Program-made: the position numbers and the translations under genes
Notes under the pieces: generated by a model
What the model was told of the DNA's origin: nothing
Database searches by the model: none
Seen by the model: only the letters and a program-made list of their open reading frames with translations
NCBI GenBank assembly: GCA_002404095.1
Contig: DHJA01000076.1
Location: forward strand, 8,698 to 23,065
Reading direction: 5' to 3'
Origin: Planctomycetaceae bacterium UBA4732
GTDB lineage: Bacteria; Planctomycetota; Planctomycetia; Gemmatales; Gemmataceae
Length of the DNA stretch: 14,368 bases
Shown: one piece after another, positions 12,353 to 14,368 of the stretch
Layout: each line of letters opens with the position of its first letter
Position numbering within the stretch: position 1 is the stretch's first letter

Positions 12353-14230
12353 ATGAGGAATGCAAAGACGCCCCGAAGATTACCCATCGGCGCCGAGGCG
12401 ACTCCGACAGGCGGCGTCCACTTCCGCGTTTGGGCGCCGCGACGCCAGCGCGTCGAAGTCGTGTTCGAGGGCGGCGCCGCCGGGGCCGTGCTTGCGCCCG
12501 AGGGCAACGGCTACTTCTCGGGCGACGTTTCCTCCGCGCGCCCTGGAGCGCTTTACCGCTTCCGGCTCGACGACGACCCTACGCCCTATCCCGATCCTGT
12601 CTCGCGCTTTCAGCCGCAAGGGCCGCACGGCCCGTCGGAGGTCGTCGATCCGTCGGCGTTCGCTTGGACCGATAAGGACTGGCGCGGCGCCGGCCTGAAG
12701 GGCCAAGTGATATATGAGATGCACATTGGCACGTTTACCAAGGAGGGGACTTTCGAGGCGGCCGCCCGTGAGCTGAAGGAGTTGGCGGACCTCGGCGTGA
12801 CGGTGCTGGAGGTGATGCCGGTCGCCGACTTCACCGGCCGTTTCGGATGGGGTTATGACGGCGTCAACCTGTTCGCGCCGACGCGGCTCTACGGCCGGCC
12901 CGATGACTTCCGCCGTTTCGTCGATCAGGCCCACGCCGTCGGCCTCGGCGTGATTCTCGACGTGGTTTACAACCATTTCGGCCCCGACGGCAACTACATC
13001 TCTCAGTTCGCCAAAGATTATTTCAGCCCCAAGGTTAAGACCGATTGGGGCCAGGCGATCCACTTCGACGGACCCAACGCCGGACCCGTGCGCGAATACT
13101 TCGTCGCCAACGCCGGCTACTGGGTGGATGAATTCCACATCGACGGCCTGCGCCTCGACGCCACGCAGCAGATTTACGACGCCTCGCCCGACCACATCCT
13201 GGCGGCCATCGGTCGCCGCGTCCGCGAGGCGGCGCGCGGCCGAGCCACGCTGATTGTCGCGGAAAACGAGCCGCAGCACGTCCGTCTGGTTCGTCCGCTC
13301 GACAAGGGCGGCTACGGCCTCGACGCACTATGGAACGACGACTACCACCATAGCGCGCTCGTCGCCCTCACCGGCCGCAATGAAGCCTATTACTCCGACT
13401 ATTATGGAGAGGCGCAAGAATTCGTCTCGGCCGTGAAGTACGGCTACCTCTACCAGGGGCAACGCTACGCCTGGCAGAAAAAACGTCGCGGTACGCCAGC
13501 GCTGGACGTACCCGCGCCGCATTTCGTGGTCTTTCTGGAAAACCACGATCAGGTCGCCAACTCATCGCGCGGCCTGCGGACGCACTTCCTGACCGACGGC
13601 GGACGGCATCGCGCCCTCACCGCCCTGACGCTGTTGGCGCCCGGAACGCCCATGCTCTTTCAGGGGCAGGAGTTCGCGGCGTCGTGCCCGTTCCTTTATT
13701 TCGCCGATTACCCGGAGGAATTGGCCAAGCTGGTGCGCGTAGGTCGAGCGGAGGAACTCAAGCAGTTTCGCAGCCTCGTCGTGTTCGAGGAGCAGGCGCC
13801 GTTGGACGACCCGGCCGATCCGCACACCTTCGAGCGCTGTAAGCTCGACTTTTCGGAGCGTCAAAGTCATGCGGAAGCCTACGCGCTGCACCGCGATCTA
13901 CTGAAGTTGCGCCGTGAAGATGCCGTCTTCCACGCCCAAAAGCCGCGCGGCGTGGACGGCGCCGTCCTGTCCGCCGAGGCGTTCGTCCTGCGCTTCTTCG
14001 GCGACGACGGCGACGACCGCCTGCTAATCGTCAATCTCGGCCGCGACCTCCATCTCGACCCATCGCCGGAGCCGCTGCTGGCGCCTCCGGAAAACATGGT
14101 CTGGGACACCCTTTGGTCCAGCGAACATCCGCGCTACGGCGGCATCGGCACCTCACGGCTGGACACGGAAGAGAACTGGCGCCTTCCGGGACACGCCGCG
14201 GTCGCGCTGGTTCCGAAGGCGAACCGATAA
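12353..14230 (+). CDS. treZ: Malto-oligosyltrehalose trehalohydrolase (GH13)
   Basis: Releases trehalose from maltooligosyl-trehalose, the second step of the TreY/TreZ route from glycogen or maltodextrin; cytosolic. The 625 residues run in the usual order: an N-terminal carbohydrate-binding beta-sandwich (about 10-95, GVHFRVWAPRRQRVEVVF), then the (beta/alpha)8 barrel starting YEMHIGTFTKEGTF, and a C-terminal beta domain. GH13 catalytic residues are nucleophile D269 (GLRLDATQQI), acid/base E304 (LIVAENEP) and D399 (FLENHDQVAN), with region I DVVYNHFGPDGNY. WNDDYHHSALVALTGRNEAYY, FVVFLENHDQ and GQEFAASCPFLYFADYPEEL are features that separate TreZ from glycogen branching enzymes. AGGGG lies seven bases before ATG 12353. 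No treY or treX is present in the window. A long inverted repeat and a possible promoter precede it, and a mobile element begins 24 bp after its stop. Confidence 0.95.
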   Translation: MRNAKTPRRLPIGAEATPTGGVHFRVWAPRRQRVEVVFEGGAAGAVLAPEGNGYFSGDVSSARPGALYRFRLDDDPTPYPDPVSRFQPQGPHGPSEVVDPSAFAWTDKDWRGAGLKGQVIYEMHIGTFTKEGTFEAAARELKELADLGVTVLEVMPVADFTGRFGWGYDGVNLFAPTRLYGRPDDFRRFVDQAHAVGLGVILDVVYNHFGPDGNYISQFAKDYFSPKVKTDWGQAIHFDGPNAGPVREYFVANAGYWVDEFHIDGLRLDATQQIYDASPDHILAAIGRRVREAARGRATLIVAENEPQHVRLVRPLDKGGYGLDALWNDDYHHSALVALTGRNEAYYSDYYGEAQEFVSAVKYGYLYQGQRYAWQKKRRGTPALDVPAPHFVVFLENHDQVANSSRGLRTHFLTDGGRHRALTALTLLAPGTPMLFQGQEFAASCPFLYFADYPEELAKLVRVGRAEELKQFRSLVVFEEQAPLDDPADPHTFERCKLDFSERQSHAEAYALHRDLLKLRREDAVFHAQKPRGVDGAVLSAEAFVLRFFGDDGDDRLLIVNLGRDLHLDPSPEPLLAPPENMVWDTLWSSEHPRYGGIGTSRLDTEENWRLPGHAAVALVPKANR

Positions 14231-14254
14231 AACAAAGGCGAGCCGGGAGCGTAC

Positions 14255-14368
14255 CAGTGGTTTCACAAAGTACTCCTCACGCTCCGCGTGAGGAACACCG
14301 AACGCCCAGAATGTACTCCGCACGCTCTGCTCGCCGTTCCTCACGCGGAGCGTGAGGAGTACTTTGTG
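14255..14368 (+). mobile_element. Palindromic MITE-like element, copy 3 (cut by window end)
   Basis: Same orientation as copy 1. The full 42-bp left arm (14255-14296), the 39-bp centre (six differences from copy 1) and 33 of 42 bases of the right arm are present. The left arm differs from copies 1 and 2 at arm positions 5, 6 and 12. The change at position 12 (C at 14266) is matched by its pairing base in the right arm (G at 14366), so the stem is kept. GTAC (14251-14254) is the expected target duplication. Confidence 0.85.

Noticed and set aside
12380..13279. 299-codon - strand open frame opposite treZ, and similar long frames opposite typA (481-1203) and the uronate isomerase-like gene (10284-11219)
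   Set aside because: These are expected shadow frames in GC-rich coding DNA. The sense-strand proteins have complete catalytic motifs and the antisense products show no recognisable domain.

Overview
The window is GC-rich, densely coding bacterial DNA. It looks like a planctomycete, most likely of the Gemmataceae/Gemmatales type. That is an inference from the housekeeping protein sequences, the large two-component proteins and above all the dispersed palindromic repeats filling almost every intergenic gap (for example the 'aacccgaagcgcaagcgag' and 'gttcccacgctctgcgtg' families). No rRNA gene is present to confirm it.

Layout on the + strand: the 3' part of typA/bipA (1-1596), a tyrA-type prephenate dehydrogenase (1643-2485), greA with a structured leader (2674-3220), and a stand-alone FHA-domain protein behind a good sigma70-like promoter (3291-3879). 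Next comes a signalling cluster: a membrane histidine kinase (4155-5699), a CheY/Rcp1-like response regulator overlapping it by 4 bp (5696-6160), and a soluble REC-HisKA-HATPase-REC hybrid kinase (6293-7921). A 716-bp gene-free stretch full of repeats (7922-8637) separates these from an N-carbamoylputrescine amidase on the - strand (8638-9525). This is divergent from a family-4 uracil-DNA glycosylase (9610-10395, +), which is convergent with a uronate-isomerase-like enzyme (10473-11672, -). A 680-bp gap follows, holding a probable structured non-coding RNA with a strong intrinsic terminator (11884-12155). Last is malto-oligosyltrehalose trehalohydrolase treZ (12353-14230, +).

Apart from the kinase/regulator pair, which is translationally coupled and probably acts with the neighbouring hybrid kinase, the genes look functionally unrelated. 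They cover translation, tyrosine synthesis, transcription fidelity, polyamines, DNA repair, uronate use and trehalose synthesis.

Two things stand out. (1) A 123-bp palindromic, MITE-like element with perfect 42-bp terminal inverted repeats occurs at 3925-4047, at 8297-8419 (interior inverted) and, cut by the window end, at 14255-14368. Copy 1 sits inside another inverted repeat whose intact second arm gives the empty-site sequence, proving insertion with a 4-bp duplication (GTTA). Copy 2 is flanked by GTAA. In both cases the duplicated tetranucleotide is the loop of an imperfect hairpin, so the element appears to target hairpin loops. (2) The region 11884-12155 contains a series of hairpins, two with an identical UCCCCC loop, ending in a 13-bp intrinsic terminator with seven Ts and no protein gene upstream. 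This is a candidate new C-rich-loop small RNA or leader RNA.
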